Below, piece after piece: positions 37,402 through 46,440 of a stretch of 64,000 bases of DNA (position 1 is its first letter; every line of letters starts with the position of its first letter). This DNA is from G965247775 sp965247775 (GTDB lineage Bacteria; Chloroflexota; Dehalococcoidia; Bin125), in assembly GCA_965247775.1 (NCBI GenBank), contig OZ252031.1, positions 434,001 to 498,000 on the forward strand, read 5' to 3'. A program made the translations under genes and the position numbers. A model generated the notes under the pieces. The model made no database searches. It was not told the DNA's origin and saw only the letters and a list, made by a program, of their open reading frames with translations.

Positions 37402-37923
37402 CCATCCTCGGCCCGCCCCGGTTGCTCGGACCGGTCATGCAGAGACATTGGCCTTCCCTGCGATCTTCCACAGTCGTTGATCTCGTCCTACCGCGGGGAG
37501 GACTGTCATGGGCGCTCCCCGGGCTGCCGGGTTTCGCGAGCTGGCGGCGGAATCCAAGGGCGCTGCGGTGCCAGCGCTGGCGCTCGATCAGCGCCTGAGC
37601 CTCGGACAGGGTGGTGACGCTCTCCGGATTGAGGCTCTCGTCGTGCCGTTGAATGAGCCGATGCGGGGCTCGCCGACTCCCCGCTCACGGCCGTGATCCT
37701 CGCGCAGGATCTGAGCCGGTTCGAGGGGACCTCGAGGTGTGCGGGGCGGACGCCCCGTCCCTGATGATCGTGAACGGAGCTTCGCTGCAGGCAAGCCGCG
37801 TCGCGACCTTCCCCACCGCCAGCCCATGGCAGCGGCGTGGGGCGGGTACTGGTCGGCATCTCCACAACGCGTGTCCTACGCCAGGCGCGTCAAGCACGGC
37901 CCGCACCCGCTGCGGACACGTGC
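37402..37923. other. Gene-free stretch
   Basis: Nothing supported; frames are short and without motifs. Confidence 0.4.
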
Positions 37924-38730
37924 TCACGTGAGCCGGTAGCCCATCGCAGGGCGCACGGGCGCCCAGCCTCCATCGACGTAAAGTGTCTGGCCGGTGATGA
38001 AGTCGGCGGCGGCGGAGACCATGAAGAGCACGGCGTACGCGATGTCCTCAGGCTGGCCGGGGCGGCGCAGCGGGGTGGACTGCTTGAGATGTTCGAGCGC
38101 GGCTGGATCCTCCCAGGTCTTGCGCGTCTCATCAGTTTGGGTGAAGCCGGGCCCGATGCAGTTCACACGGATGCCGTGTGGCCCGACTTCCAGCGCCATT
38201 GCCTCCGACCAGCGCATGAGCGCCGCCTTCGACGCCGAGTAGACGCCCAGGTTCTGGATGCCCATCCATCCGGCGATCGAGGTGACGTTGACGATTGCTC
38301 CACCGCGTCCCTGGTCCAGCATCTGTCGGATCGCCAACTGGCAGAGCAGAAAGGGACTGCGCATGTTCATGTCAACCGTGAACGCGTAGATTTCGGGCTT
38401 GAGTTCATGGATGGGGGCCGCAGTTTCCCAGGCCGGCGCGGCGGCGTTGTTGACCAGGACATCGACGCCGCCGAACGCCTCTTTGCTGCGGGCGACAAGC
38501 CGCCGCAAGTCTTCATCTTTAGCCACGTCTGTCGGAACTGCCAGGGCACGACCGCCCTGGGCCTCGATCTCCGCCTGCAGGCCCTCCAGTTGCTGGGCAT
38601 CGCGGGCGGCGAGCACGACGTTCGCCCCGGCTTGCCCGAAGACCCGCGCGGTGCTCCGGCCGATCCCTCGGCTGGCCCCCGTAATGATGGCGGTGCGCCC
38701 ATCGATGCGGTAGACATCTGCCAGCGCCAT
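37924..38730 (-). CDS. SDR-family oxidoreductase
   Basis: A 268-residue classical SDR. TGASRGIGRS, LVNNAAAPAW, the serine in VNVTSIAG, Y-S-A-S-K with Tyr and Lys, IGPGFTQTD and TGQTLYVDGG are all present. ATG 38730 follows AGAGGG. It converges on the ABC operon and could oxidise or reduce the imported compound, but that link is only positional. Confidence 0.9.
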   Translation of the reverse strand: MALADVYRIDGRTAIITGASRGIGRSTARVFGQAGANVVLAARDAQQLEGLQAEIEAQGGRALAVPTDVAKDEDLRRLVARSKEAFGGVDVLVNNAAAPAWETAAPIHELKPEIYAFTVDMNMRSPFLLCQLAIRQMLDQGRGGAIVNVTSIAGWMGIQNLGVYSASKAALMRWSEAMALEVGPHGIRVNCIGPGFTQTDETRKTWEDPAALEHLKQSTPLRRPGQPEDIAYAVLFMVSAAADFITGQTLYVDGGWAPVRPAMGYRLT

Positions 38731-39053
38731 GTATCAGCCCTCTTCCGCGGAGACCGCAGGCTAGCCGAGGCGTAAGGGGGGTGCCAGCGCGGTGGTCTTT
38801 ACCCCGGATCCTGATCCAGCCGCGATGCCACTTGTCCGGGACGCTGCACCAGAACGAGAGGAGCAGCGTCCGTACCCAGGAAGTACACGGATGAGCAGAT
38901 CGGCTTCGCTCTGCGCCAGGCGGGAGGCGGGCATGCTGCCAGACGTCCTGCGGCGAAAGGATCAGGCCCTCCCGTCGCCGGCACGATCCGCTGTTGGCAA
39001 CGGTCCCGAATTCGCAGGGTATCTGCTCGACCAGTGGACCGACTGCAGCCGCG
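38731..39053. other. Transposon-debris interval
   Basis: No intact gene. It contains one copy of a ~100-bp repeat (38794-38893) and, on the plus strand near 38990-39040, a NGPEF...LLDQW peptide like the second acidic block of IS3-type integrase cores. It is remnant mobile DNA. Confidence 0.45.
38794..38893 (-). repeat. About 100-bp repeat, copy 1
   Basis: Its reverse complement matches 40847-40944 at roughly four positions in five, including a shared ACGCTGCTCCTCTCGTT-like core. The pair lies in inverted orientation around the DUF1989 gene pair. Both copies adjoin IS3-type transposase debris. Confidence 0.7.
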
Positions 39054-40013
39054 TTAGGCTGAGTTGTTTAGATTTCCAAAGAGAGGGTGACGCTTCGTTT
39101 TATTGGCGAGATACCACTCCATCACAGCTGTTCGCACCGCGTCATCAGCATCATCTCTCAGTCCGCGGGCTATTTGTCGTTGCACCTGGTCATAATCTTC
39201 TTCAGTTAGCTCGACCTCCAGCGTTTGAACCTTCTGCGGAAAGTTGATGAATTCCGGCTCGTACCCTGGAACCTGCTTGATCTCGTAGTCCGCATCTTCA
39301 CCACGCTTCACACGGAAGTCCTTCGGCGTCCGCTGCGTTTTCAGAGGCGGGTATGTCTGGAACACCTCTTCGACCAAACTCTCGGTTTCTGGCGAGGGTT
39401 CGAAGATCTGGATCCGTATAGGCCTCGGAAAGTAATTACCCAGCATGAGATAGTCAGTACAGCCACATATGCAATTTGCAGCTAACACATCTGACAAAGC
39501 CAAGAGATCAAGGCGGTCGCCTTTTTTGACTTTCCTATTGTCCGCAACAGTGAACTTACCGCGATTATCCCAGTTGGTGGGGGTCCAGGGACAAAGCACT
39601 GCGTGCGTATCGTCTGGAGTCAAGCCGTACTCGCCCATAGCCTCTGCGAGCGAATCTTGACAACTGGAATGGTGATCCACCTCCCACACTGCTTCAATCA
39701 TCGCTGCGCTGCATCGATGAACAAGGACATCAATGATGTTCGCGGGAGATTTCTCGAGTATCTGCATCATGAGACTATTCCGTGGCGAGTTACTGATGAG
39801 AAAGTCACCCGTTTCCAAATGGAAACCTTGTCTTCTCATGATGCTGGTGTCCATGAACTCTCTGTAATCGTGCAGGTTGAATACGTTGGTATCAACGCAT
39901 TGCCCGCCTTCCTCCTGGACGATTCTTAGAACTTCACCCTTGTAAACTGGCGTCGCTGTGCCTGAAATAGGCTGAACCAGTATGTCTTCTCGCATCTTGC
40001 CGTACGTAACCAT
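39054..40013 (-). CDS. DUF1989 (urea-carboxylase-associated) family protein
   Basis: A 319-residue protein whose first ~210 residues match DUF1989: GTATPVYKGEVLRIVQEEGG, CVDTNVFNLHDYREFMDT, VLCPWTPTNWDN and the metal-type cysteines in NCICGCTDYL. A ~100-residue C-terminal extension without clear homology follows. Family members accompany urea or amine degradation genes. The start at 40013 overlaps the preceding small gene by one base (TAATG), so the two are coupled. GC content is visibly lower than in the surroundings, consistent with transfer. Confidence 0.8.
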   Translation of the reverse strand: MVTYGKMREDILVQPISGTATPVYKGEVLRIVQEEGGQCVDTNVFNLHDYREFMDTSIMRRQGFHLETGDFLISNSPRNSLMMQILEKSPANIIDVLVHRCSAAMIEAVWEVDHHSSCQDSLAEAMGEYGLTPDDTHAVLCPWTPTNWDNRGKFTVADNRKVKKGDRLDLLALSDVLAANCICGCTDYLMLGNYFPRPIRIQIFEPSPETESLVEEVFQTYPPLKTQRTPKDFRVKRGEDADYEIKQVPGYEPEFINFPQKVQTLEVELTEEDYDQVQRQIARGLRDDADDAVRTAVMEWYLANKTKRHPLFGNLNNSA

Positions 40014-40174
40014 TACTTGAGCCCTCCCGCACCAAAGGTTTGGTTTACGTATTCGCGGAATACTGCCGGGATTATCTCCTCATACGTCTTTCCGAATGTA
40101 CCCTCCTGCTTCAACTTGTCGACCAACATCATTTGTTGCTCGGTGAACTTGACTTCGACCTTTCTGCCTGCCAT
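40013..40174 (-). CDS. Small ribbon-helix-helix-like protein
   Basis: A 53-residue protein, MAGRKVEVKFTEQQMMLVDK then LKQEGTFGKTYEEIIPAVFR and EYVNQTFGAGGLK. A beta strand (KVEVKFT) followed by two helices is the RHH/CopG plan of small DNA-binding dimers. Its stop overlaps the DUF1989 start by one base. It may regulate the pair. No operator was identified. Confidence 0.6.
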   Translation of the reverse strand: MAGRKVEVKFTEQQMMLVDKLKQEGTFGKTYEEIIPAVFREYVNQTFGAGGLK

Positions 40175-40439
40175 CCGTGGCCTCCCGCCAGTGCCGCAGT
40201 GTTCGGAACGATGTGCCTCTACAATCTCTCCCGGATAGGGCTCATTCGTACCACTCCGGAGGCGAACGTATCGTACTGAGCTGCCCGTAACCGCCTGGAT
40301 GCAGGGCGAGAATGGGGCGCGGGCGCGCAGGCGAAGCGAGAGCGCAGCCTGCCGCACGGGCCGCCGCGTTGTCCCTATCGGGGAGGCCATGTACATCCGC
40401 TGAAATGCGACGATGGGATCGGGCTGCGCCTCGCGGTTC

Positions 40440-40706
40440 AGTTCCTACCGCTGACGGGTGAGGAAGTCGATGAGATCCGGCTCTTCGTTGAAGACGCAGC
40501 GCGCAATGATGTCCGAACGTTCGGGCCGGCAAGAACGTCAGCGGCCAGATGATGAATAGCACGACTCCCACTACCGCAAGGGTCGCGACGAGAAGTATTG
40601 GAGGGTCGAACCAGAGCACGAACAGCACTTCACCGATCGCCACCGTCAGCAGCGTTGTCCATGTCGAAGGGTAGGCAGCGATGGTCCTCAGGTACTGCCG
40701 GTCCAT
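40440..40706 (-). pseudogene. Membrane-protein remnant with a frameshift
   Basis: From ATG 40706 the frame gives MDRQYLRTIAAYPSTWTTLL with two hydrophobic segments (VAIGEVLFVLWF and ILLVATLAVVGVVLFIIWPL). A frameshift follows near 40535; the other frame then reads RSDIIARCVFNEEPDLIDFL and stops. It was probably a ~90-residue membrane protein. No family is recognised. Confidence 0.4.
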
Positions 40707-40846
40707 TCGCCACGCTCCGGTAACATCCGCTCGCATAGCTGCGCGCAGTCTAAGGCAAGGGTGCCGCCACGGGTAAAGCACGTGCCGATTCGTCCCGTTC
40801 CTGTTGTGAATGCCATCACAGGACCGCTGTGGAGGCACCCAAGGCC

Positions 40847-40944
40847 CATCCGTGGACTTCCTGGGCACGGATGCTGCTCCTCTCGTTTGGTGCAGCGTCC
40901 CCGAAACGTCACATTGCGTCTGGTTCAGGTTCCGGGGTCAAGAC
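40847..40944 (+). repeat. About 100-bp repeat, copy 2
   Basis: Inverted, diverged partner of 38794-38893, lying about 60 bases before an IS3-type transposase fragment. Confidence 0.7.
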
Positions 40945-41007
40945 GAGTGCACCCTCCATCACGGCGTGGCCCCGACCCTGGCGCGTTTCCTGGCGTCCTC
41001 ACGCGGC

Positions 41008-41130
41008 TGACGACGCTCCCCATCGAACCCGGCAGCGCCTGGGAGAACGGCTGCGTGGAAGCCTCTAACGGCAAAAACTGCGCGCCGAGTGCCTCAACCC
41101 AGAGATCTTCGCCACCTTCAGTCCCGGAGG
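41008..41130 (+). pseudogene. IS3-family OrfB fragment
   Basis: IEPGSAWENGCVEASNGK followed, after a one-base shift, by LRAECLNPEIFAT is the third-acid (E) block of an IS3-type DDE integrase core (consensus EPGSPWENGYIESFNGKLRDE). Only about 40 codons remain. Confidence 0.75.
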
Positions 41131-41250
41131 CCGCAGAGCCAGTCGATCAACCTTGGAGGCAAAGGGACGGGCCTCAGGATCCGGCAGAAGGATCGGGGTA
41201 GGTCAACCGCCTCGGGGCACCTTACAATCACGCATTGGGGAGGTCGTTCA

Positions 41251-42399
41251 TTGACCGAGACAGACCAGGGGGGCGTGTACCGAGAGATCGGAGTTACCCC
41301 CGTCATCAACGCCATTGGCAGCGTCACACTTCTGGGCGGGTCACGTATTCCTGACGAAGTGACAGGGGCGATGGACCGTGCGAATGAAGCGTACGTCCCA
41401 ATGGCTGAGCTTCAAGCAGCTGCAGGTGCCCGCGCCGCTGATCTCGCCGGGGTTCCTGCCGCGTACGTAACCTCGGGCGCTGCCTCAGCGCTGACGCTGG
41501 CCGCGGCGGCTTGCATGGCGGGTGACGACGATACCCTCATTGAACGTCTTCCCGATCCGGAGGGGATGCCCTGCGAGTTCCTGATTCAGACCCGCCAACG
41601 ACATCGATTCGATCGATGCCTGGAGTTCTCGGGAGGGCGTCTCGCCGAGTTCGGTACTCCAGACAGGACAACAGGTGAAGACCTTGACCTAGCCATTGGG
41701 CCACAGACAGCCGCTATCCATTATCTCGCGATGGAGCAGGCGCCTGACCCAAACGCGCTTTCACTCGAGGCCACTATCGAAATCGCCCAGAAGCACGGTG
41801 TTCCCGTCATCGTTGATGCAGCCGGCCAGGTTTACCCGACCGAGAACATCGGGAAGTACGTTCGAATGGGCGCGGATGTCCAGTGCGTGGCGACGAAGTA
41901 CATCGGCAGTCCTCATTCAACTGGACTCGCGTTGGGGACCGAAGAATTCATTCGGAAGCTCTCGCTGCAGTCATTCGTCAGTTACGAAAGCCGCGCTGTC
42001 AAGGGCGTCGGGAGGCCGCAGAAGATAGACAGGCAGGAGGTAGTGGGAACCGTCGTCGCGCTCCAACGTTGGATGACCTTGGATCATGAGCAGCGACTGG
42101 CAAACGACTTGAAAATCAGCGAGCGGATTGTTGATCACCTGGCTGATCTCCCCGGCGTCGCTCCGAGGGTGAATCCTAACGTGATAGGGCAGCAGGCGTA
42201 CGGAGTAATCGCTGAGATCGAAGATTCAGCCGGGATCAGTCCAACTCAACTGACCAAACAGCTGCGCTCCGGCGACCCACCGATCTGGACTCTGGTCGAT
42301 CCAAAGTCAGGGCACCTCGTTATCAACACCTCCGGATTGCTTCCAGGGCAAGAGAATATCGTGGGATCCCGGATCCGAGAACTCGTGCTGAGAGCATAG
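41251..42399 (+). CDS. SelA-like PLP-dependent enzyme (D-glucosaminate-6-phosphate ammonia-lyase-like)
   Basis: A 382-residue fold-type I PLP enzyme of the group that includes SelA and DgaE-like lyases. It has INAIGSVTLLGGSRIPDEV, YVTSGAASALTLAAAACMAG, VPVIVDAAGQVYP and the cofactor lysine in VATKYIGSPHSTGLALG. TTG 41251 is chosen because GGGGAGG stands 8 bases upstream. It lacks the N-terminal tRNA-binding domain and the length of true SelA (about 460 residues). It is more likely a sugar-acid or amino-acid lyase. GC content is lower than that of region 1. Confidence 0.82.
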   Translation: MTETDQGGVYREIGVTPVINAIGSVTLLGGSRIPDEVTGAMDRANEAYVPMAELQAAAGARAADLAGVPAAYVTSGAASALTLAAAACMAGDDDTLIERLPDPEGMPCEFLIQTRQRHRFDRCLEFSGGRLAEFGTPDRTTGEDLDLAIGPQTAAIHYLAMEQAPDPNALSLEATIEIAQKHGVPVIVDAAGQVYPTENIGKYVRMGADVQCVATKYIGSPHSTGLALGTEEFIRKLSLQSFVSYESRAVKGVGRPQKIDRQEVVGTVVALQRWMTLDHEQRLANDLKISERIVDHLADLPGVAPRVNPNVIGQQAYGVIAEIEDSAGISPTQLTKQLRSGDPPIWTLVDPKSGHLVINTSGLLPGQENIVGSRIRELVLRA

Positions 42400-42524
42400 G
42401 ACAACGTCGCCGGGACGAGACCGGACGATTCTGGCTCGCAAGCGTATTGCTTTGTTCAGGTATGATATTATGTACATCGATGGCACGCGGATCGCCGCCG
42501 CCGCGGATGCACTCCTTGTTTGTC

Positions 42525-43145
42525 TGAACCGCCCCGGGAATGTTGGAGGCTCCAACCTCTGGGAGGATGGCGCGATGACACAACGAGGCAGTATCCAGCA
42601 GAGATCCACGAGCGGGCTGTCCGCATGGTGCTCGAGCACGAGGGGGAGCACCCGTCGCAGTGGGCGACGATCATCTCGATCGCCGCGAAGTTCGGGATGA
42701 CGCCCGAGACGCTGCGGACGTGGGTGCTGGCGGGCTGAGGTCGACGCCGGCGCGCGGCCGGGGCGGACGAGCGAGGAGCGGGAACGGCTGCGGCAGCTCG
42801 AGTGGGAGAACCGCGAGCTGCGCCGTGCCAACGAGATCCTCAAGGCCGCCTCGGCTTTCTTCGCGCGGGGGTTCGACCCCCGACTGCCGAAGTGACCCGC
42901 TTCATCGACGAGCACCGGGCGCGCTTCGGGGTCGAGCCGATCTGCCGCGAGCTGCAGGTCGCCCCGTCGACCTATTACGCCGCCCGGCGGCGCCGGCCCT
43001 CGGCGCGGCAGGTGCGCAACGAGGCGCTGAGGGTGAAGCTGCGCTAGGTCCACGCCGAGCACTTCGGCGTCTACGGCGCGCGCAAGCTCTGGCGCCAGCT
43101 GCAGCGCGAGGGCGTCCCTGTCGCCCGCTGCACCGTGGAGCCGAG
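42525..43145 (+). pseudogene. Degenerate IS3-family element, left end plus orfA/orfB
   Basis: The left end reads TGAACCGCCCCGGGAATGTT, typical of IS3-family (IS407/IS51-like) termini. OrfA follows with RQYPAEIHERAVRMVLEHEG and a helix-turn-helix (AAKFGMTPETLRTWV). It needs frameshifts near the start and near 42735 to reach the leucine-zipper block LRQLEWENRELRRANEILKA. OrfB (VTRFIDEHRARFGVEPICRE) has an in-frame TAG at 43045 and breaks off at about 43140. No right end is seen. Confidence 0.85.
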
Positions 43146-43161
43146 TTCTACCGTGAGACCC

Positions 43162-43181
43162 GTCCCGGCGGAGGCCGGGAC
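43162..43181. repeat. REP-like palindrome
   Basis: GTCCCGGC GGAG GCCGGGAC is a perfect 8-bp inverted repeat at the point where the IS3 remnant ends. It resembles short dispersed intergenic palindromes. No other copy was noticed here. Confidence 0.4.
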
Positions 43182-43393
43182 TCAATGAACGGAGTCTCCA
43201 TCAAACCCGGGGCGGTTCAGTCGTCTTTGCCGCCGACCTCGATAGTGATTGGCAAACTGATCTGCCAGCGGCATCGTGATGCTCGCTTGGAGTACGGGGT
43301 TCTCATTTCGTTTCCTGGGCTGCGCAGTGGCCCACCGCCCCAGAACCGGTCCAGATCCTGTGCAATGATTCGGGCCGGGAAAGCGAGGGGCGG

Positions 43394-43650
43394 CATGGCG
43401 CGGAAGCGTACAGGGGGCGGAGCAGATCATCGGCAAGCTGCGGGAGGAGGAGGTGGTGGCCCTGACGCAGAGTGCGGGTGTGGGCTAGGTCGCGCGGCGG
43501 CTCGGGGTCGCTGAGCAGACCTACTACAGCTGGCGGCGGGAATATCGCGGCCTGCGGGTGGGATCAGGCTAAGCGGCTCAAGGAGCTGGAGCGGGAGAAC
43601 ACGCGGCTGAAGAGGCTTGTGGCGGACCAGGCGTCCTATCTGGAGAGCCG
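43394..43650 (+). pseudogene. Second IS3-family orfA remnant
   Basis: In three frames one can read IIGKLREEEVVALTQSAGVG, then VARRLGVAEQTYYSWRREY and QAKRLKELERENTRLKRLVA. Together these are OrfA of an IS3-type element (helix-turn-helix, YYxWRxEY, leucine zipper). Stops at 43487 and near 43570 separate the pieces. It ends about 25 bases before a tRNA-Gly fragment. Confidence 0.75.
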
Positions 43651-43675
43651 GCGGGAGAGGCCGCTGGCGGGCGGG

Positions 43676-43724
43676 CTGCCTTCCAAGCACGAGGCCGCAG
43701 GTTCGAATCCCGTCGCCCGCTCCA
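43676..43724 (+). pseudogene. tRNA-Gly(TCC) 3' fragment
   Basis: The sequence from the anticodon loop (CTTCCAA) through the T arm (GGTTCGAATCC) to the acceptor strand CGCCCGC, T and CCA is that of a tRNA-Gly(TCC). The 5' half is replaced by IS3-derived sequence, and no acceptor or D arm exists. It is a likely remnant of site-specific integration or of an IS-mediated deletion. Confidence 0.75.
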
Positions 43725-43743
43725 TTCTCCCTCGCGCCGTCCC

Positions 43744-44205
43744 CTACTCGCGCAGCTCCACGATCATCTCGATCTCTACGGGGATCCCCATCGGCAGCGA
43801 GCCCATCCCGACCGCCGACCGCGCGTGGCGCCCCTCCTCTCCAAACAGCTCCACCAGTAGGTCCGACGCCCCGTTCGCCACCTGCGGCTGCTGCCCGAAG
43901 TCGGGCGGGCAGTTCACCATGCAGAGAAGCTTGACGACCCGCGACACGTTGTCTAGCGATCCGGCCTCCTCCCGCAACGAGGCCAGAAGTTTTATCATCG
44001 TCAGCCGGGCGGCGGCGTACCCTTCCTCCAGCGAAAGCTCTGCGCCCACCTTCCCCGTCACAATGCTCCCATCCGGGCGGTAGGGGCCCTGCCCGGACAG
44101 AAAGACCAGATTGCCCGTGCGCACCGCGCGCACGTAGTTCGCCACCGGCGGCACCGTCTTGCTCAGATCCACACCCAGCTCGGCTGCCTTCGACTCATAT
44201 GACAT
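43744..44205 (-). CDS. RidA-family protein
   Basis: A 153-residue single-domain RidA/YjgF-like protein. NYVRAVRTGNLVFLSGQGPY, the helix AARLTMIKLLASLREEAGSL, VKLLCMVNCPPDF and a C-terminal (H)ARSAVGMGSLPMGIPVEIEM match the subgroup often annotated as endoribonuclease L-PSP. The conserved Arg of the active site is present in ARSAVG. ATG 44205 follows GGAAGG. It stands alone. Confidence 0.88.
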   Translation of the reverse strand: MSYESKAAELGVDLSKTVPPVANYVRAVRTGNLVFLSGQGPYRPDGSIVTGKVGAELSLEEGYAAARLTMIKLLASLREEAGSLDNVSRVVKLLCMVNCPPDFGQQPQVANGASDLLVELFGEEGRHARSAVGMGSLPMGIPVEIEMIVELRE

Positions 44206-44586
44206 CGCTCTTCCTTCCGGCGTCTGACCGGATCTTTGCCGACCCGCCCTTCTTCCTAGCACGCTTCGCCGCTGTGCGGCACGAAAAATCGATCGTGCCT
44301 CAGGCCTCTGCCGGCCAAGAACTCAATCCGTGTTGCCCGAACGCGGAGCGGCACGCAGACGCAAGCACTCTCAGGGGATCGAGTTTTGACGCCCCACACC
44401 CGCCACCGTCGCCCCCTGTCGGCGATTGGGGGCCTGCGAAAGGGCATGCGTCACCCTCTCTCGCTTCCGAGCCTCGCGTGTACGCGTCCCGCCGCCAGCC
44501 CTCCCGCGAACCGTCCTTCGGTGTCAGGGCTTTGGGGGGTGTGGAAAAGGAGTCGGGGATCCTGGGGCTGGCGGCGAACTGAGTGG
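44206..44586. other. Gene-free stretch
   Basis: No supported coding sequence. It separates the RidA gene from the decayed region to the right. Confidence 0.4.
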
Positions 44587-45030
44587 TCAGGCGAGGAGGC
44601 CGATGCCGGCGATGGCGAGGCCCGTGCCGGCGACGGCCCAGATTGTGACGCGCTCGCGCAGGACCAGTACCGCCAGGGGCATGGCGAATAACGGAGAGGT
44701 TGCGAAGAGGACGGCAGCCGGCCCGACGCCGATATCCTGGATGGCGGAGACGAAGGGGACGCTGCCGATCCCTCCGGAGAGGATGCTGGAGAGTGCGATG
44801 ATCGCGACGGTCCGGCGGTCGATGCGGCGACGGCGGAGCGCGCTGCTGGGGCGGGCGTAGACGAAGAAAACCGTGCCGAAGGCGGCGAGCGGCATGTGGA
44901 CGATGGCGATGCGGCGGCGGCGACTCCCTCGGAGGTGGCACGGATCCAGGTGCTGTCGGTGGCCCAGACGAGGGCGATGAGGAGAGCTGCAGAGGGGCAC
45001 CAAAGGGGCGGCACGTTGTCGTACCGGCCT
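44587..45030 (-). pseudogene. DMT/EamA-family permease, C-terminal half with a frameshift
   Basis: The minus strand encodes TVFFVYARPSSALRRRRIDR, IIALSSILSGGIGSVPFVSA, GPAAVLFATSPLFAMPLAVL and RERVTIWAVAGTGLAIAGIG. This is the second five-helix half of a drug/metabolite transporter. A frameshift near 44930 connects it to ALLIALVWATDSTWIRATSE, and the first half is missing. Confidence 0.75.
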
Positions 45031-45081
45031 GCGCGCGGGCCGTGGCCCGGGCGGCAATGTCGCCGCAGTGGGCGTCATTGC

Positions 45082-45283
45082 TCAGCCCGGCGCCGTGTTC
45101 GCCACGGCGTCCAGGAGGTTGGCGAGCCAGCGAACGGCGACGGCCGCCTCGCCGCGCTCCGCCGCTCGTTCCCTGAGCGCCCTGCACCGCGACCGCGGCC
45201 TCGGCGACATCGTCCGGGTCAAGATCGTCTTCGAGTATCCAGATCAGGTCGTCGAGGCTCAGCTCGTCGAACGCATCGCTCAT
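45082..45283 (-). pseudogene. Small acidic protein gene with a frameshift
   Basis: MSDAFDELSLDDLIWILEDD then LDPDDVAEAAVAVQGAQG reads well in one frame. After a shift near 45165, ERGEAAVAVRWLANLLDAVA then NTAPG and a stop follow. No family is recognised. It may be a ~65-residue protein broken by one indel. Confidence 0.35.
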
Positions 45284-45449
45284 CGCATCGATGCGGATCC
45301 CGCAGTAGTCGACGTTCAGCCAGGGACACGGGCTGTTGGTCAGCCGCGCGCCGCAGTTGCGGATGCCTTGCACTGGGTTCTCCGGGCGGCAGGGAACGGG
45401 ATCAGGCCAGATCAGCGAAGGGTCCACGCAGGTCAGGATACCCAACGGG

Positions 45450-45622
45450 CACCCTCTTCGCGCGGCTGGGCCGGCGCGCGGGCGTGCACGCCAACCCCCA
45501 CCGCCTCCGTCACACCTTCGCCACCTGGGCGATCGAGAAGGAGGCGCGGGAGCTGGGCGTGCAGTACCTGCTGAGGCACTCCACCTCCGCGATGGTGCGC
45601 CGCTACGCGGCCACCGAAGCCT
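45450..45622 (+). pseudogene. Tyrosine recombinase, C-terminal fragment (copy D)
   Basis: FARLGRRAGVHANPHRLRHT then FATWAIEKEARELGVQYLLR and HSTSAMVRRYAATEA contain the catalytic HxLRH, H and Tyr boxes of the same recombinase family as copies A, B, C and E. The upstream ~230 codons are absent. The fragment joins a DUF499-like gene piece at about 45620 with no spacer. Confidence 0.85.
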
Positions 45623-46440
45623 CTGGGAGAAGGGCGACCGCAATCCCTTAATCCTGCCTGCCAACGTCTCCCTGGACGACCCGCGTGTGCGGTTTGAACT
45701 CACGCGCTACCTCCCCGAGAACTAGCTCCCGGTGATCGATGGCGATATCGACGGCCCGAACTCCCTTCCCCTGCGCTTGGACGGTGAGGTGCCCAATCTG
45801 GGCAAATATGGGGCATGCCGCCGGGTGGCGCGTTCGATCTACCTCGGATCCGCGCCCATCCCCGCGGCGGCGAACCAGGGGCTGGAAGACCGGTCAAGCT
45901 CGGCTGCGTCATTCCCGGAGAGTCTGCCGCTGTGTTCGGGGACGCCATGCGGTGCCTGGGCAGCGCCGCGACTTACCTGTACCAGGATGGATCCCGCTAC
46001 TGGTACTCCACTCAGCCGACGGTGGCCAAACTGGCTGAGAGCCGGGCGGAGGAGCGCCGGCGCCACCGGACAAGGTGCACCAGGAGATCGAAGGGCGGCT
46101 GCGCGCAGACCTGAGCGACAGGGGCGAGTTCCGCCGCGTTCATGTGTTTCCAGCCTCTGGGCACGACGTGCAGGACGACCTTGAGACGAGGCTTGTCGTG
46201 CTCCCGGTTACCCCCACACGCGGGATGGATGTCCGAGAGCCGCGCCATCGGTGCCGCCAAGTCGATGCGGGAGTCGCGCGGGAACGCTCCTCGCCTGTTG
46301 AAGGAACACCCTGGTCTTCTTGGCAGCGGACGAGACGCGCCTGCAGGACCTCGAGGAGGGGGTGAGTCTCTACCTGGCGTGGCAATCGATTCTCGCCGAC
46401 AAGGAGACCCTCGACCTTCCACCGCACCAGGTGCGGCAGG
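45621..46440 (+). pseudogene. DUF499-family ATPase, decayed C-terminal region
   Basis: Pieces in several plus-strand frames read in order: GDRNPLILPANVSLDDPRVR, a TAG at 45723, ARSIYLGSAPIPAAANQGLE, VKLGCVIPGESAAVFGDAMR, ATYLYQDGSRYWYSTQPTVA, DDLETRLVVLPVT, then VFLAADETRLQDLEEGVSLY and LAWQSILADKETLDLPPHQV. This matches DUF499 AAA-type proteins, which often accompany DUF1156 methylases in restriction-like clusters. At least four frame changes and both ends missing show it is inactive. Confidence 0.6.

Noticed and set aside
41251..42399. SelA (selenocysteine synthase) to serve the selenoprotein at 4185
   Set aside because: It belongs to the SelA-like PLP group but is about 80 residues short, lacks the N-terminal domain, lies 36 kb away in lower-GC accessory DNA, and has TKYIGSPHSTG in place of the usual SelA lysine context.
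43676..43724. Functional tRNA-Gly(TCC)
   Set aside because: No 5' acceptor strand or D arm exists, and the upstream sequence is IS3 orfA. Only a 3' fragment is supported.
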